The notes: generated by a model from the letters alone, not told the origin. A stretch of 64,000 bases of DNA from Lysobacterales bacterium (GCA_002632325.1 NSJK01000012.1:62001-126000); one strand, 5' to 3'; shown: positions 17,534 to 28,438, counted from the first letter of the stretch. Numbers and translations are program-made.

Positions 17534-18762
17534 AGCGTGATCCCCTCGCGCGCAGCGATCGTGTGTACATCCTTGTCGCCGCGACCCGACAGATTGCACA
17601 GCACCAGACGATCCTTGGGCAATTCCTGTGCGAGCTTGATCGCCTGCGCCACCGCATGGCTCGACTCGAGCGCGGCGAGAATGCCTTCGGTACGCGCGAG
17701 CCGATGGAACGCACCCAGCGCTTCCTCGTCGGTCACGCCGACATAGCTCGCACGTCCGGCATCCTTGAGAAACGCATGCTCGGGACCGACCCCAGGATAG
17801 TCGAGCCCGGCCGAAATCGAATGCGTCTCGGTGATCTGCCCGTTGTCATCGCACAACACGTAGGTGCGATTGCCATGCAAAACGCCGGGGCGACCCGCCG
17901 CAAGCGACGCCGCATGATGCCCGCTGGCGATGCCCTCGCCCGCCGCCTCGGCGCCGACGATGCGCACCTGCGCATCGTTGAGGAAGGCATGGAACAGGCC
18001 GATCGCATTCGAGCCGCCGCCTACGCAGGCAGTGATCACGTCGGGCAGTCGTCCGTAGTGTTCGAGCATCTGCGCACGCGCCTCGCGTCCGACCACCGCA
18101 TTGAAATCGCGCACCATGCGCGGATAGGGACTCGGCCCGGCCACCGTGCCGATGATGTAGAAGGTGTCGGCCACGTTGGTGACCCAGTCGCGCATGGCTT
18201 CGTTGAGCGCGTCCTTGAGCGTCTGCGATCCCGAGGTGACCGGCACGACCTGAGCGCCGAGCAGCTTCATGCGATAGACGTTGATCTTCTGCCGCTCGAT
18301 GTCGGTCGCGCCCATGTACACCACGCAATCCAGGCCAAAGCGCGCGCACACCGTGGCCGTGGCCACGCCATGCTGCCCCGCGCCGGTCTCGGCGATGATG
18401 CGGCGCTTGCCCATCGACCGCGCGACCAGTGCCTGACCAATCGTGTTGTTGATCTTGTGCGCGCCAGTGTGATTGAGATCCTCGCGCTTGAGCAGGATCT
18501 GCGCACCGCCGATCTCTTGCGACAGACGCTGCGCGTGATAGATCGGTGAAGGTCGGCCGACATAGAACCTGAGATCACGCTCGAACTCGGCGAGAAAATC
18601 CGGATCCACGCGCAGACGATCGTAGGCCGCCGTGAGCTCGGCAAGTGGCACCGCGAGGGTTTCCGCGACGAAGGAACCGCCGTAGGCACCAAAGTGCCCG
18701 TGACGATCCGGGAACGATGCAAAGTCGAGTGCTGCATCGGCACTGGATGAAGAAGTTGACAT
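17530..18762 (-). CDS. trpB: tryptophan synthase beta chain
   Basis: TrpB condenses indole with serine using PLP. The product has 410 residues. The PLP lysine is Lys103 in HTGAHKINN, and the glycine-rich phosphate site GGGSNA is present, as are the substrate loops. I chose the ATG at 18762 because it gives a family-like N-terminus and has GGAG seven bases upstream; an alternative in-frame Met lies seven codons earlier. A 464-base leader without a gene separates it from trpF, so trpBA(-accD) probably has its own promoter. Confidence 0.97.
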   Translation of the reverse strand: MSTSSSSADAALDFASFPDRHGHFGAYGGSFVAETLAVPLAELTAAYDRLRVDPDFLAEFERDLRFYVGRPSPIYHAQRLSQEIGGAQILLKREDLNHTGAHKINNTIGQALVARSMGKRRIIAETGAGQHGVATATVCARFGLDCVVYMGATDIERQKINVYRMKLLGAQVVPVTSGSQTLKDALNEAMRDWVTNVADTFYIIGTVAGPSPYPRMVRDFNAVVGREARAQMLEHYGRLPDVITACVGGGSNAIGLFHAFLNDAQVRIVGAEAAGEGIASGHHAASLAAGRPGVLHGNRTYVLCDDNGQITETHSISAGLDYPGVGPEHAFLKDAGRASYVGVTDEEALGAFHRLARTEGILAALESSHAVAQAIKLAQELPKDRLVLCNLSGRGDKDVHTIAAREGITL

Positions 18763-19226
18763 GGAATGCTCCGCAGGAATCATCAATCCGACCGCGCATG
18801 CCTGGATGCGCGGAAGTCTGCCCGGCCGGCAGTCGCGCCAACACCGGACACGCAATGACAAAGCGCGGGATTATCTGACCGCGGCGGCGGGCACGCGGCG
18901 CCAGCGGCGCAGCGAACGGCCGAAAGGTGCAGGTGAAAAGCGGCGGGTGCGATGATTCATCCGTCCAACTATAGCGCAGGCAGGTCACATTGGGCGCACC
19001 AGAACGGCAGTCGCCGTGATCGGCTGCAGCCCCTGTCATCCGTACCCCGCGACGGTCGTTCGAGAGGTGATCGGTGGCCCACGCAGAATCGACGATGACT
19101 TCGCCAGGTCGACATTTGAGACCTGATGCCGCGTCCAATGTACGCCGCGCTTGGCCGGTGTCTGAACCCGTCAGTTTGTTGAACTTCGGTGACCGCCTTG
19201 ATTGGCGCATCCGATTTCGAGTGAGG
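18763..19226 (-). promoter_or_regulatory. non-coding leader between trpF and trpB
   Basis: No credible gene is seen in these 464 bases. On the minus strand a -10-like TATAGT occurs at 18973-18968 without a clear -35. Eight bases below it begins a 29-codon open frame (18960-18871) containing one Trp codon in RRWRR. Further down, a hairpin with a perfect 8-bp stem (18792-18799 with 18806-18813) precedes the trpB ribosome-binding site but has no U tract. A role in control of trpBA is possible, but classical attenuation (tandem Trp codons plus terminator) is not visible. Confidence 0.4.
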
Positions 19227-19853
19227 TCAATGCCCAGCCTCACGCACCGCAGCGACGAAGTCGCGCATTCGCCGTGGATCCTTGGCGCCCGGCGCCGACT
19301 CGATGCCGCTGGAGACATCGACGGCATGAGGCCGCACCTGCGTGATCGCGGCAGCGACATTGCCTGCATCGAGGCCACCTGCCAGTACGAGCGGACGCCC
19401 CAGGTCGCGTGGCACGCGTGTCCAGTCGAAACTGCTGCCGGTGCCACCGACTCCACCGGACGCATGGCTGTCGAGCAGGAAGCCGCGGGCGCGTGGATGC
19501 GTGCGCGCAAAAGCAGCGACATCGCTCACCGAGGCCATCGGCACCGCCTTGAGGTAGGGCCGATCGAACTGCTCAGCGAAGGCGGCGTCCTCGCTGCCGT
19601 GGAACTGCAGCAGATCAGGTTGCAGCACCTCGATCACGTGCTCGACCCAATCGGGCTCATCGTCCATCAGCAGCGCCACCGCAGTCACGAACGGCGGCAA
19701 AAGATCATGCAGCGCGCGTGCGACCGCAGGCTCGATGAATCGCCGGCTCTTGCGCGTAAGCACCAGCCCAATCGCATCGACACCGAGATCGATCGCGCAC
19801 TGCACATCTTCGCCGCGCATAAGCCCGCAGAACTTGATCCGGGTTCGGTTCAT
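19227..19853 (-). CDS. trpF: phosphoribosylanthranilate isomerase
   Basis: TrpF isomerises N-(5'-phosphoribosyl)anthranilate in tryptophan synthesis. The product has 208 residues, the normal length. The catalytic Cys9 lies in KFCG and the family motifs LQFHG, LAGGLD and DVSSGIE are present in the expected order along the TIM barrel. The ATG at 19853 overlaps the truA stop (ATGA), the usual coupling in Pseudomonas and xanthomonads. An upstream extension of the frame lies wholly inside truA and was discarded. Confidence 0.97.
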   Translation of the reverse strand: MNRTRIKFCGLMRGEDVQCAIDLGVDAIGLVLTRKSRRFIEPAVARALHDLLPPFVTAVALLMDDEPDWVEHVIEVLQPDLLQFHGSEDAAFAEQFDRPYLKAVPMASVSDVAAFARTHPRARGFLLDSHASGGVGGTGSSFDWTRVPRDLGRPLVLAGGLDAGNVAAAITQVRPHAVDVSSGIESAPGAKDPRRMRDFVAAVREAGH

Positions 19854-20617
19854 GCACTCTCCTGTTCGGGAAGATTCCAGTGCGCCGCATAGCGTGGCCC
19901 CAGAAAGCTCAGTCCGGACGCTGACGCAGTCGGCCCGGCCAGCTTGCGGTCGCGGCCCTGCAACAATTCGGCCATCCATTCGATCGGCCGTTCACCGCGT
20001 CCGATCATGAGCAAGGATCCGACCAGATTGCGCACCATGTGATGCAGGAAGGCATTGGCCTGCACTTCGATGCTGACCAGCTCGCGCAGTCGCGTGACGC
20101 TGATCGAATGCACGTTGCGCATCGGCGTGCGCGCCTGGCACTGCGCGGTGCGAAACGCACTGAAATCATTCTCTCCCAGCACTGCCTGCGCCGCCGCGTG
20201 CATGCGCTGGGCATCGAGCGGAACGCGCTCCCAAGCCATGAATCGCGCGTCGAGCGCGGCACGAATCGGGCGATTGAGCAGCACATAGCGATAGCGCCGC
20301 GCATGCGCACCAAAGCGTGCATGAAAGGACTCATCGACCTCGCGAGCCCACAGCACCGCGATGTCGGGCGGCAAGCGCGAATTGGCCCCAAGCGTCCAGG
20401 CCCTCTCGCTGCGCGTGGCGACGCTGTCGAAGTGGACGACCTGGCAACGCGCATGCACGCCGGCATCGGTGCGTCCGGCGCAAGTCACATCGAGCGGGTG
20501 ATCGGCCACGAAGGACAACGCTGCTTCGACTTCACCTTGCAGCGTGCGGCCGTGAGAAAGCCGCTGCCAGCCGAGGAAGTCGGTGCCGTCGTATTCGATG
20601 CCCAGGGCAATGCGCAT
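19850..20617 (-). CDS. truA: tRNA pseudouridine(38-40) synthase TruA
   Basis: TruA makes pseudouridine at positions 38-40 of the tRNA anticodon stem. The 255-residue protein has the catalytic Asp51 in [11 protein letters not shown], and the conserved HHMVRNLVG segment near the C-terminus. The ATG at 20617 matches the start of the family ([11 protein letters not shown]). It lies downstream of a strong terminator that closes fimV, so truA-trpF should have a promoter between 20618 and 20700, which I could not define. Confidence 0.96.
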   Translation of the reverse strand: MRIALGIEYDGTDFLGWQRLSHGRTLQGEVEAALSFVADHPLDVTCAGRTDAGVHARCQVVHFDSVATRSERAWTLGANSRLPPDIAVLWAREVDESFHARFGAHARRYRYVLLNRPIRAALDARFMAWERVPLDAQRMHAAAQAVLGENDFSAFRTAQCQARTPMRNVHSISVTRLRELVSIEVQANAFLHHMVRNLVGSLLMIGRGERPIEWMAELLQGRDRKLAGPTASASGLSFLGPRYAAHWNLPEQESA

Positions 20618-20697
20618 GTCGTACCGATCAATGGAGCAGAAACCGGCAATCCTAGGACAAACCGCCGAACCGTAGCGACCGCAGCGTCCACGTGGGC

Positions 20698-20746
20698 CGA
20701 AAACAAAACGGGAACCGCGAGGCGCTGTCGCCGCGCGATTCCCGTA
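20698..20746 (-). terminator. intrinsic terminator of fimV
   Basis: On the minus strand ACGGGAA (20746-20740) pairs with TTCCCGT (20715-20709), with an inner CGCG/CGCG pairing, and is followed by TTTGTTTT. It lies 17 bases after the fimV stop. Confidence 0.82.
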
Positions 20747-20762
20747 TGAATAGCCAGCCGAC

Positions 20763-23363
20763 TCAGCGCAGGTCGGCAATCAAGCGCTGCGCCTCACCCT
20801 TCTGCGTGTCGTTGCCTTCGGCAAGTACTTCCTCGAGCATCGAGCGCGCACCATCCGGATCACCCATGTCCATGTAGGCACGCGCGAGATCAAGTTTGGT
20901 ACCGACCGCATCTTCGTTGGAGAAGAAATCGTCGGCAGGCAAGGGTTCGGGTTCGGGCGCACGTACCGGCGCCGGCGCTGCGGGTTCTGGCTGGCGAGCC
21001 ACAGGGATGTCCTCGAGCGGGGGGATCGAGTCAAAGCCAAATCCGTGGTCGGCCAGTTCGCGCGGAGCGGCCGGTTCGGGCGCACGCGCGGGCGGCATGC
21101 CGAAACCGAAATCAGGTCGACCGGCACTGGGCACGTAGCTGTCGTCATGCGCCTTGACCGTATCGCTGTCAGCGAACGAGTCGTCGTCGAACGGAAAATG
21201 TTGCTCATCCTTGCCATTGTGCATCGCGGGCACCGCCGCTGCGGCAGGTGAGGACGAGGACCACAGCGGATGATGTGGAGCCAGTTCCTCGCCCATCGCC
21301 TGCACTTCCTGCCATTCCGGCTGGTGTGCATCGGCAACGTGTTCGTGCATGCGCTCGGCGGCCTCTTCGAATCGTTCGACGTTGCGCTCGGCGTAGTAAA
21401 TGCTCAAGAGTTCCAGATGTGCACCGAGATTGGTCGGATCAGCGGCGATCTGGCCTTGCAGGTGCGCAATCTCCGACTCCATCACATTGCCGCCACCATG
21501 GCCATACGAGTCGCCGAACGAATCAGCAATCGACGGCGCTGCTGCAGCTGCTGAAGCTTTCTTTGCGGCGGGCTTGCGCTTGCGCAGGCCGAGGAATCCA
21601 AGCAGCAACACGAGCACGCCGCCGCCAATTGCCGCGGGCATGACCCAATCGGCCTCGTACCAGGCTGGCTGCGGCGCTGCCTTGGGCGCAGGTGCGGCGA
21701 ACTTGGGCGCCGCAGGCTTGGGCGTTGGCGCAACAGCCGGCGGCGGCGTTGTGGCAGGCGTGCTTGCGGTTGCCGTGGATGCGGGTGCAGCCGGTGTCGC
21801 ACTCGTGCTCGGCGCCGCAGCATCTGCAAGCGGCGTCGTGGTCGCCTTGCCAGGCACCACCTCACCCGGTGTTGCCGTACCGGCGAGCGGAGCCGCTGGC
21901 GTGGTGGCGGTGGTGGCGCCCTTGCTGTCCGCAGATGCAGGGCCATTTGCGGGCTTGCCTGTATCGGCAACCACCGGAACAGGCGCCGCAGTTTCGGGCT
22001 TGGCGCCCGTGGCCGGATGACTTTCCGTGCCCGCCTTGGGCGGCGTCGCAGCAACGTCCTTGGTGGTGTCACCCCAGATGTCTTTCTTGTCGATCGGGGC
22101 GCTTGCCGAAGTCGTGGTGGTGGGTTTGGCCGTGGCCGGCGCCGTCTTGGCGCTCTGCAGTTCCTTGAGCTTCTTCTGCAGTTCGGCGATTTCGGAATCC
22201 TTGAGCGAAATCAGGCGATCGTTCTTGGATTTGAGGTCTTCAAGATCCTTGACTCGCGACTTGAGATCAGTGGCGGCCTGTTCGCTGGCCGCAAGTGCTT
22301 CCTTGGTGCGCGCCAATTCACGAGTCGACTCACCGCCGGCGCCGGCCTTGCCTGAGCCACTGCTGCCCGCGGAGCCGGCGCTGGCAACGCTGTCCTTGCC
22401 CGCCTTGGGCGGCACCAGTTCAAGCTGGTCAGCCGACTTGGGCGCAGCCCCGGTCTTGGGACTCGCCGAGGCGACCGGCTTGCTTGCCTTCGGGGCAGGC
22501 GTTGCAGTGTCACTGGCTACCCGCGGTGTGGCCGCGGCGACGCCGCGCCAATCCTCGATCTGCGCATGCACCTGACGCGCGGCTTCACTGGCCGCGCCGA
22601 TGGCCTTGATCTCGTCTTCGCTCGGCGCGCGCAGGATCACGCCACGCTTGAGCGCATTGATGTTGTTGCGATAGAAGGCATCCGGATTGTGCTTGAGCAG
22701 GGCCAGCATCGTCTGGTTGAGGTCGGCATCGCCACTGCGCATCTTTCCCGCGACCGATGACAGGGTTTCGCCGGCCTGAGTCGGACCGTAGTCGCCGGGC
22801 GCTGCAGTCCGAGCGGGCGCCACGACCGGCGCAGCCGGTGCAGGCTTGGGACTGGCGGCGACCGGTGCCGGCGCAGCAGGCTTGCTCGGTGCTGCCGGTT
22901 TGGCGGCCGGTTTCGACGCCGCGGGCGCGGCTGCCACGGCTTTGGGCGCGGGCGCGGCGGCGGGTGCCGTCATCGGCGGATCCAGCAGAACGGTGTATTC
23001 GCGCAGCATGCGACCCTTGGGCCAATTCGCCTCGACGAGGAAGTCGAGGTAGGTCGAGCGTACCGGTTCGGTACTGGTGACGCGGATCACCACCTGACCC
23101 TTGGCATCCTTGGCTACCGTGAATTCAAGCGGCACACCCAGATTGCTGCGGCTGATGCCCAGGCGCTCGAAATCCTCGTGGTCGGCCAGACTCACGAGCA
23201 AGCCTTCGGCTTCGCCCGCGCTGCCCTGGATGACCGGGATTTCCGCCTGCAACGGCTGATTGAGTTTGGACATGACACGCACCGGGCCAAGCCCGAGCGC
23301 CATCGCGTTGGTTCCGGCCAGCGCAAGCGTGATCGCCAGCGACAGTTGCAACGGTCGTTTCAT
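20763..23363 (-). CDS. fimV: FimV/HubP-family polar peptidoglycan-binding protein
   Basis: FimV proteins organise the cell pole and support type IV pilus assembly and twitching. The 866-residue product reads in order: signal peptide (cleavage near AMAL, residue 22), conserved FimV N-terminal domain (~23-125), Ala/Pro-rich linker, LysM-like domain (~191-248, starting [12 protein letters not shown]), a coiled coil (~346-404), a long Pro/Thr/Ala-rich linker, one transmembrane helix (~573-592) followed by RKRK, then a cytoplasmic acidic region with a TPR-like segment and the FimV C-terminal domain in the last 50 residues. Xanthomonad FimV genes sit between asd and truA, exactly as here. Confidence 0.95.
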   Translation of the reverse strand: MKRPLQLSLAITLALAGTNAMALGLGPVRVMSKLNQPLQAEIPVIQGSAGEAEGLLVSLADHEDFERLGISRSNLGVPLEFTVAKDAKGQVVIRVTSTEPVRSTYLDFLVEANWPKGRMLREYTVLLDPPMTAPAAAPAPKAVAAAPAASKPAAKPAAPSKPAAPAPVAASPKPAPAAPVVAPARTAAPGDYGPTQAGETLSSVAGKMRSGDADLNQTMLALLKHNPDAFYRNNINALKRGVILRAPSEDEIKAIGAASEAARQVHAQIEDWRGVAAATPRVASDTATPAPKASKPVASASPKTGAAPKSADQLELVPPKAGKDSVASAGSAGSSGSGKAGAGGESTRELARTKEALAASEQAATDLKSRVKDLEDLKSKNDRLISLKDSEIAELQKKLKELQSAKTAPATAKPTTTTSASAPIDKKDIWGDTTKDVAATPPKAGTESHPATGAKPETAAPVPVVADTGKPANGPASADSKGATTATTPAAPLAGTATPGEVVPGKATTTPLADAAAPSTSATPAAPASTATASTPATTPPPAVAPTPKPAAPKFAAPAPKAAPQPAWYEADWVMPAAIGGGVLVLLLGFLGLRKRKPAAKKASAAAAAPSIADSFGDSYGHGGGNVMESEIAHLQGQIAADPTNLGAHLELLSIYYAERNVERFEEAAERMHEHVADAHQPEWQEVQAMGEELAPHHPLWSSSSPAAAAVPAMHNGKDEQHFPFDDDSFADSDTVKAHDDSYVPSAGRPDFGFGMPPARAPEPAAPRELADHGFGFDSIPPLEDIPVARQPEPAAPAPVRAPEPEPLPADDFFSNEDAVGTKLDLARAYMDMGDPDGARSMLEEVLAEGNDTQKGEAQRLIADLR

Positions 23364-23475
23364 CTGAACGTGCTCCCCACAACGTGGATGACCCGTTTCG
23401 TCGGGTTTCTCGAAACGGGCTTATAACACATTCGTAACTATCCGTCACAGATGCCTTTTTGCAAAGTGTCCGGCG

Positions 23476-24504
23476 TCACAAATGGTCCCTGATCAGCAAC
23501 TCCGCAATCTGAACCGCGTTGAGCGCTGCGCCCTTGCGAATGTTGTCAGACACGATCCACAGGTCAAGCCCACGCGGATGGGAAATGTCTTCGCGGATGC
23601 GGCCGACGAAAACCTCGTCCTTTCCGGCAGCGTGCGATACCGGCGTCGGGTAGCCGCCGGCCTTGCGCTCATCGACGACGATCACGCCGGGGGCAGCTTC
23701 GAGCAGACTGCGTGCCGCTTGCGCCGTGAGCTTGTCGCGGGTCTCGATGTGCACGGCCTCGGAATGGCCGTAGAACACCGGCACGCGCACCGCCGTCGGA
23801 TTGACCTGGATCGATTCGTCTTCGAGGATCTTGCGCGTCTCCCACACCATCTTCATTTCTTCCTTGGTGTAGCCGTTGTCCTGGAACTCGTCGATCTGCG
23901 GAATCAGGTTGAAGGCGATCTGGGCCTGGAATTTGGAGGGTTCGGCCTCCTGGAAGTTGAGCAGCGCCGCAGTCTGTCGACCCAGTTCGTCCGCACCCGA
24001 GCGCCCTGCCCCCGACACCGACTGATAGGTCGCCACATTGATGCGCTCGATTCCGACCGCGCGATGGATCGGCGCCAGCGCGACCAGCATCTGCATCGTC
24101 GAACAATTCGGATTGGCGATGATGCCGTGATCGACGTAGCGCGCAATCGCATGCGGATTGACTTCGCTCACCACCAGCGGGATCTCGTCCCGATAGCGGA
24201 ATTCGGACGTGTTGTCGATCACCACCGCGCCCGCCGCCGCTGCGCGCGGCACGTGTTCACGCGAAACACTGCCGCCGGCTGAGAAAAATGCGATGTCGAT
24301 GCCGTTGAAGTCGAACTCGGCGAGGTTCTTCACCACGACTTCGCGGCCAGCGAAACTCACCGTGCCACCGGCCGAACGCGCGCTCGCCAAGGGCACCAGT
24401 TCACCTACCGGAAATCCACGCTGCTCCAGAATCGACAGCAGGGTTTCACCGACCGCGCCGGTCGCACCGGCCATCGCCACGTTGTACCTTTTCTGCGCGC
24501 TCAT
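23476..24504 (-). CDS. asd: aspartate-semialdehyde dehydrogenase
   Basis: Asd reduces aspartyl phosphate to aspartate semialdehyde, feeding lysine, methionine, threonine and diaminopimelate synthesis. The 342-residue product has the NADP-binding GATGAVGETL near the N-terminus, the catalytic Cys134 in NPNCSTMQM and the conserved GHSEAVHIE segment. The ATG at 24504 gives MSAQKRYNVA, the usual start; a longer open frame upstream is not conserved in form. It lies 112 bases before fimV, with no obvious terminator between. Confidence 0.96.
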   Translation of the reverse strand: MSAQKRYNVAMAGATGAVGETLLSILEQRGFPVGELVPLASARSAGGTVSFAGREVVVKNLAEFDFNGIDIAFFSAGGSVSREHVPRAAAAGAVVIDNTSEFRYRDEIPLVVSEVNPHAIARYVDHGIIANPNCSTMQMLVALAPIHRAVGIERINVATYQSVSGAGRSGADELGRQTAALLNFQEAEPSKFQAQIAFNLIPQIDEFQDNGYTKEEMKMVWETRKILEDESIQVNPTAVRVPVFYGHSEAVHIETRDKLTAQAARSLLEAAPGVIVVDERKAGGYPTPVSHAAGKDEVFVGRIREDISHPRGLDLWIVSDNIRKGAALNAVQIAELLIRDHL

Positions 24505-24610
24505 CGACTCGCTCTCATTGTCTCTTGCATGGAATCGGGAAGAATGGAGCAGCCAGCGCCCGTCACGCCAATAACCAATCGGCATTGCCGCTCATGGCGG
24601 CGACTGATTC

Positions 24611-25696
24611 TCAAGCGATCCGCGGCGACACTGCGCCAACATCTGCGCACTGCGCACGATGGCGCAACGCGTGATCCATGAGCACGAGCGCAACCATCGC
24701 TTCGGCGATCGGCGTCGCACGGATACCCACGCAAGGATCATGACGACCCTTGGTCACGACTTCGACCGGCTCACCCGCCAGATTCACGCTGCGCCCCGGG
24801 ATCAGGATGCTCGAAGTCGGCTTGAGCGCGATCGATGCGATCACCGCCTGCCCGCTCGAGATACCGCCGAGGATTCCACCGGCATGGTTGGAAACGAAAC
24901 CCTGTGGCGTGATCTCGTCGCGATGCTCGCTGCCCTTCTGCGCCACGACGGCAAAGCCGTCACCGATTTCCACGCCCTTGACCGCATTGATCGACATCAA
25001 GGCCGCAGCAAGATCGCCATCGAGCTTGCCGTAAATCGGCTCGCCCCAGCCCGGCGGCACGCCTTCGGCCACCACGGTAACGCGCGCGCCAACCGAATCA
25101 CCCGACTTGCGCAACGCGTTCACGTAAGCCTCGAGCTCCTCGACCATCGCCGCGTCGGGCCAGAAGAAGGGATTGCCCTCGACCACGCTCCAGTCGAAGC
25201 TGCGCGGCCTCAAGTCGCCGATCTGGGCGAGATGACCACGCACGTGAATGCCGCAGTGCTGCGCCAGCCATTTCTTGGCGATCACCGCCGCTGCCACCCG
25301 CATCGTCGTCTCGCGGGCCGAGGAACGACCACCGCCGCGTGGATCGCGGATCCCGTATTTCTGCCAATAGGTGTAGTCGGCATGGCCGGGGCGGAACGTG
25401 CTGGTGAGTTCCGAGTAGTCCTTCGAACGCTGATCGACGTTGCGGATCAGCAGCGCGATCGGCGTGCCGGTGGTGCGTCCTTCGTAGACACCCGAAAGAA
25501 TCTCGACTTCATCGGCTTCATGGCGCTGCGAGGTAAAGCGGCTCTTGCCGGTCGCTCGACGGTCAAGATCGACGCGGAACTCGCCCGGCTCGATCGGCAG
25601 CCCGGGCGGACAGCCATCGATCACGCAGCCGATCGCGGGGCCGTGGCTTTCGCCGAAGGTCGTGACCGTGAACAACTTGCCGAAGGAATTGCTCAT
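24611..25696 (-). CDS. aroC: chorismate synthase
   Basis: AroC converts EPSP to chorismate, the last common step to aromatic amino acids, and needs reduced FMN. The 361 residues (E. coli 361) contain the three family signatures: [18 protein letters not shown] near the start, the [10 protein letters not shown] motif and RHDPCVGIR near the C-terminus. It sits between prmB and asd on the same strand, 48 bases after prmB, and is probably co-transcribed with it. Confidence 0.98.
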   Translation of the reverse strand: MSNSFGKLFTVTTFGESHGPAIGCVIDGCPPGLPIEPGEFRVDLDRRATGKSRFTSQRHEADEVEILSGVYEGRTTGTPIALLIRNVDQRSKDYSELTSTFRPGHADYTYWQKYGIRDPRGGGRSSARETTMRVAAAVIAKKWLAQHCGIHVRGHLAQIGDLRPRSFDWSVVEGNPFFWPDAAMVEELEAYVNALRKSGDSVGARVTVVAEGVPPGWGEPIYGKLDGDLAAALMSINAVKGVEIGDGFAVVAQKGSEHRDEITPQGFVSNHAGGILGGISSGQAVIASIALKPTSSILIPGRSVNLAGEPVEVVTKGRHDPCVGIRATPIAEAMVALVLMDHALRHRAQCADVGAVSPRIA

Positions 25697-25744
25697 CGCT
25701 GACGTGGCTCGGCAGACAGTACAGGGGCCGTCATCGTGTGCTCC

Positions 25745-26665
25745 TCAGCTGCGACCTTGCGCAGCGCCGCGGATTGCCGCGGCATGCTCAACCAGGTCTC
25801 GACGATCGAGCAGGAAGACGCCCATCTGGCCGACGTTGAACTCGATCCAGTTGAACGGAACCTGCGGCAGGCATTGGATCAACGCGCGCTCGCTTTCGCC
25901 GACCTCGACGATGAGGACGCCCTCCTCGCTCAGGTGTTCGGGCGCCTGCACGAGGATGCGCAAGGCAAAGTCCAGTCCATCCTTGCCAGCGGCCAGTCCG
26001 AGTTTGGGCTCATGGCTGTATTCGAGCGGCAGTGCCGCGAATTCCTGCTCGGTCACATAGGGCGGGTTGCTGACGATGAGGTCGTAACGCTCGCCGGCGA
26101 GACCGGAAAACAGGTCCGAGCGAATCACGCGCACGCGCTCAGCGACATCCTGAAACTCGACATTCTCGCGCGCGAGCGCGAGTGCATCCTCGCTGATGTC
26201 GGCGAGATCGACCTGCCAGTCGGGATTGTGCGCGGCCATCGCAATGCCGATGCAGCCCGATCCCGTGCACAGGTCGAGCGCACGCGCCACCGGACGCTCA
26301 TCCAGCCACGGTGAAAAGCCGCTCTGGATCAACTCGGCAATCGGTGAGCGCGGCACCAGCGCGCGCGTGTCGGATTTGAACTTGAGCCCGGCAAACCAAG
26401 CCTCGCCGGTCAGATAGGCAACCGGCTTGTGCTCGGCCACGCGCCGCTCGATGAGATCGAGCACGGTGCGGCGCTCGCCTTCGATCAGACGCGCCGAGCC
26501 ATAGGCCGGCGACAGATCATGTGGCAGATGCAGCGCGTGCAGCACCAGGTGCGTGGCCTCGTCGATCGCATTGTCGTAGCTGTGACCGAAAGTCAGGCCC
26601 GCCGCACTGAAACGGCTCGCACCGTAGCGAATGAAATCCACGATCGTGGCCAGTTCCTGGGTCAT
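25745..26665 (-). CDS. prmB: ribosomal protein uL3 N5-glutamine methyltransferase PrmB
   Basis: PrmB methylates a glutamine in ribosomal protein L3 using S-adenosylmethionine. The product has 306 residues (E. coli 310). The SAM-binding DLCTGSGCIGIA motif lies at about 131-142 and the catalytic NPPY at 200-203. The distinction from PrmC rests on length, the N-terminal segment and the aroC neighbour, the usual context of prmB. The ATG at 26665 was preferred over an upstream extension that runs into the divergent promoter region. Confidence 0.93.
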   Translation of the reverse strand: MTQELATIVDFIRYGASRFSAAGLTFGHSYDNAIDEATHLVLHALHLPHDLSPAYGSARLIEGERRTVLDLIERRVAEHKPVAYLTGEAWFAGLKFKSDTRALVPRSPIAELIQSGFSPWLDERPVARALDLCTGSGCIGIAMAAHNPDWQVDLADISEDALALARENVEFQDVAERVRVIRSDLFSGLAGERYDLIVSNPPYVTEQEFAALPLEYSHEPKLGLAAGKDGLDFALRILVQAPEHLSEEGVLIVEVGESERALIQCLPQVPFNWIEFNVGQMGVFLLDRRDLVEHAAAIRGAAQGRS

Positions 26666-26792
26666 CACCTGTTCCGCCAAAAAGTGCAAGCACGAAAGTA
26701 TACGGGATGACTGCGCCGACGCCGGCACGGACACGCACAGGTGCAGGCCCCGGCGACGCGCGCATCGTGGCCGACGCCCATCGCTCGGCCCG

Positions 26793-26798
26793 TATAAT
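26793..26798 (+). promoter_or_regulatory. -10 element TATAAT directly in front of the SCO start codon
   Basis: A perfect TATAAT ends six bases before the ATG at 26805, so transcription would begin at about the start codon. No matching -35 was found. The message may be leaderless. Confidence 0.5.
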
Positions 26799-26804
26799 CA
26801 CGTG

Positions 26805-27452
26805 ATGACAGCCTTCCCCGCACGCGGCCGGATCACGGCCAACTGGATGATCCTCATCGCCGCCTTGGCGGCGGCCCTCGGGCTGTGGCTGGGCATGCGC
26901 CTTTTTGCACCGGCGCCGATGCCGCAGTTGCCACCATTGCAGTCGGGCATGCTGTTCCCGCACCCGCGCAGCGTGCCCACGTTCGAACTCGCGCGCAGCG
27001 ATGGCGGAAAACTCACTGAGGCCGAATTGCTCAGCCACTGGACGCTGGTGTTCTTCGGCTACACCCATTGCCCCGACGTCTGCCCGACCACGATTGCAGC
27101 CTTTGCACAGGCGTGGAAGAAACTGGAACCGGCCGAGCGCGCGCGCTTGCGCTTTGTCTTCATTTCGGTGGATCCGGCACGCGACACACCCGAACACCTC
27201 GGGCAATACATCCGTTACTTCGACAAGGAATTCATCGCCGCCACCGGATCGGACGACGTGCTGACGCCGCTCACGCGCGCCCTGGGCCTGCTCTATTCCC
27301 GAGGTACGGCCGCGGACGGCAACTACCTGGTCGACCACAGCGCCTCGGTGGTGATGATCGACCCGCTCGGTCGTGAAGTCGGCCTGCTGCGCCCACCCTT
27401 CGAGACGCCCAAATTGCTCGCCGACCTGCAGGCACTGGCGCGGAGTCCATGA
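26805..27452 (+). CDS. SCO1/SenC/PrrC-family protein (second copy)
   Basis: The 215-residue product has an N-terminal membrane anchor (about residues 14-33) and a thioredoxin-fold copper-binding domain with HCPDVC (Cys89, Cys93) and distal His178 in VDHSASVV. This is the full set of SCO copper ligands. Unlike the SCO gene at 12918 it is not next to oxidase genes but overlaps psd by ATGA. It probably serves a CuA oxidase elsewhere in the genome or thiol/copper homeostasis. The start was taken just after a TATAAT box; there is no obvious ribosome-binding site. Confidence 0.9.
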   Translation: MTAFPARGRITANWMILIAALAAALGLWLGMRLFAPAPMPQLPPLQSGMLFPHPRSVPTFELARSDGGKLTEAELLSHWTLVFFGYTHCPDVCPTTIAAFAQAWKKLEPAERARLRFVFISVDPARDTPEHLGQYIRYFDKEFIAATGSDDVLTPLTRALGLLYSRGTAADGNYLVDHSASVVMIDPLGREVGLLRPPFETPKLLADLQALARSP

Positions 27453-28291
27453 TGAGGTCAAGTGTCGTTCTGCAACATCTGCTGCCACATCGCCTGCTGT
27501 CGCGGCTGGTCCTGTACGCCACGCGCTGGCGCTGGCAACCGTGGAAGGATTTCCTGATCCGCCGCATCGTGCGCGCCTACGGCGTCGACCTCAGTCAAGC
27601 CGAACAACCCGAGCTGTCGAGCTACGCGCACTTCAATGCCTTCTTCACGCGCGCGCTCAAGCCGGACGCACGTCCGTTGCCCTCAGATCCCAAGGCGGTC
27701 GCCTGTCCGGCCGATGGACGCATCAGCCAGGCGGGTGCGATCACCAATGGCAGGATCATGCAGGCGAAAGGTCAGGATTTCAGCGCTGGCGAACTGCTGG
27801 GTGACGAGCAGGCGGCCAGCGTCTACGCCAACGGGCGCTTCGTCACGGTGTATCTCTCGCCGCGCGATTATCACCGCGTGCACATGCCGCTGGCCGGCGA
27901 ACTCATCGAGACCCTCCATATTCCGGGGCGCCTGTTCAGCGTCGCGCCGTTCGCGGTCGATGCGATCCCGCGCCTGTTCGCGCGCAACGAACGTCTGGTC
28001 TGCCACTTCCAAGGTGAGGCTGGCCCGTTTGCGCTGGTGCTGGTCGGCGCGATGCTCGTCTCCGGCATCGAGACGGTCTGGAGCGGCGTCGAAGTCCCGC
28101 CCTATGCCTCGCGACCGCAACGGCAGGACTGGCGGGGACAAGGAATCCATCTCGCGCGCGGCGCGGAAATGGGTCGCTTCAACATGGGCTCGACCGCGAT
28201 TCTGCTGCTCCCCGCAGGCGTGGCCGAACTGACTTTGCTGCAGTCGCAGCAGACCGTGCAGATGGGTTCTTTGCTCGGACGTGTGACCTGA
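27449..28291 (+). CDS. psd: phosphatidylserine decarboxylase proenzyme
   Basis: Psd makes phosphatidylethanolamine at the inner membrane. The 280-residue proenzyme has the self-cleavage site GST (Ser248 in FNMGSTAILLLP, which becomes the pyruvoyl group; the common form is LGST, here MGST). It also has the conserved PADGRIS and YLSPRDYHRVHMP segments with the charge-relay His. Its length is close to that of E. coli Psd (322) minus the C-terminal tail. The ATG overlaps the SCO stop; a second Met follows at once. Confidence 0.95.
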   Translation: MMRSSVVLQHLLPHRLLSRLVLYATRWRWQPWKDFLIRRIVRAYGVDLSQAEQPELSSYAHFNAFFTRALKPDARPLPSDPKAVACPADGRISQAGAITNGRIMQAKGQDFSAGELLGDEQAASVYANGRFVTVYLSPRDYHRVHMPLAGELIETLHIPGRLFSVAPFAVDAIPRLFARNERLVCHFQGEAGPFALVLVGAMLVSGIETVWSGVEVPPYASRPQRQDWRGQGIHLARGAEMGRFNMGSTAILLLPAGVAELTLLQSQQTVQMGSLLGRVT

Positions 28292-28377
28292 GTCCCGAAA
28301 AAAGATCCCCGAACAAGCCCGGGAGGGGTTCCCTATTCCAGACGGTTCCGTCACAATCTGACAACGGACGGCGAAAT

Positions 28378-28406
28378 TTGACTACGGCAATCTGCCGGAA
28401 TCTACC
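28378..28406 (+). promoter_or_regulatory. putative sigma-70 promoter for the gene at 28439
   Basis: TTGACT (28378-28383), a 17-base spacer and TCTACC (28401-28406) lie about 33 bases before the start codon. The -35 is good and the -10 weak. Confidence 0.45.
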
Positions 28407-28438
28407 GTCCATCGATCACCCAGGGGGGAGCAACGATC

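Noticed and set aside
19074-19892. A plus-strand frame of 272 codons covering the trpF-trpB gap
   Set aside because: Most of it is antisense to trpF and it shows no protein features; the gap itself is treated as a leader.
28303-28332. Hairpin after psd as a terminator
   Set aside because: The GATCCCC/GGGGTTC pairing has a mismatch, a long loop and no T tract.
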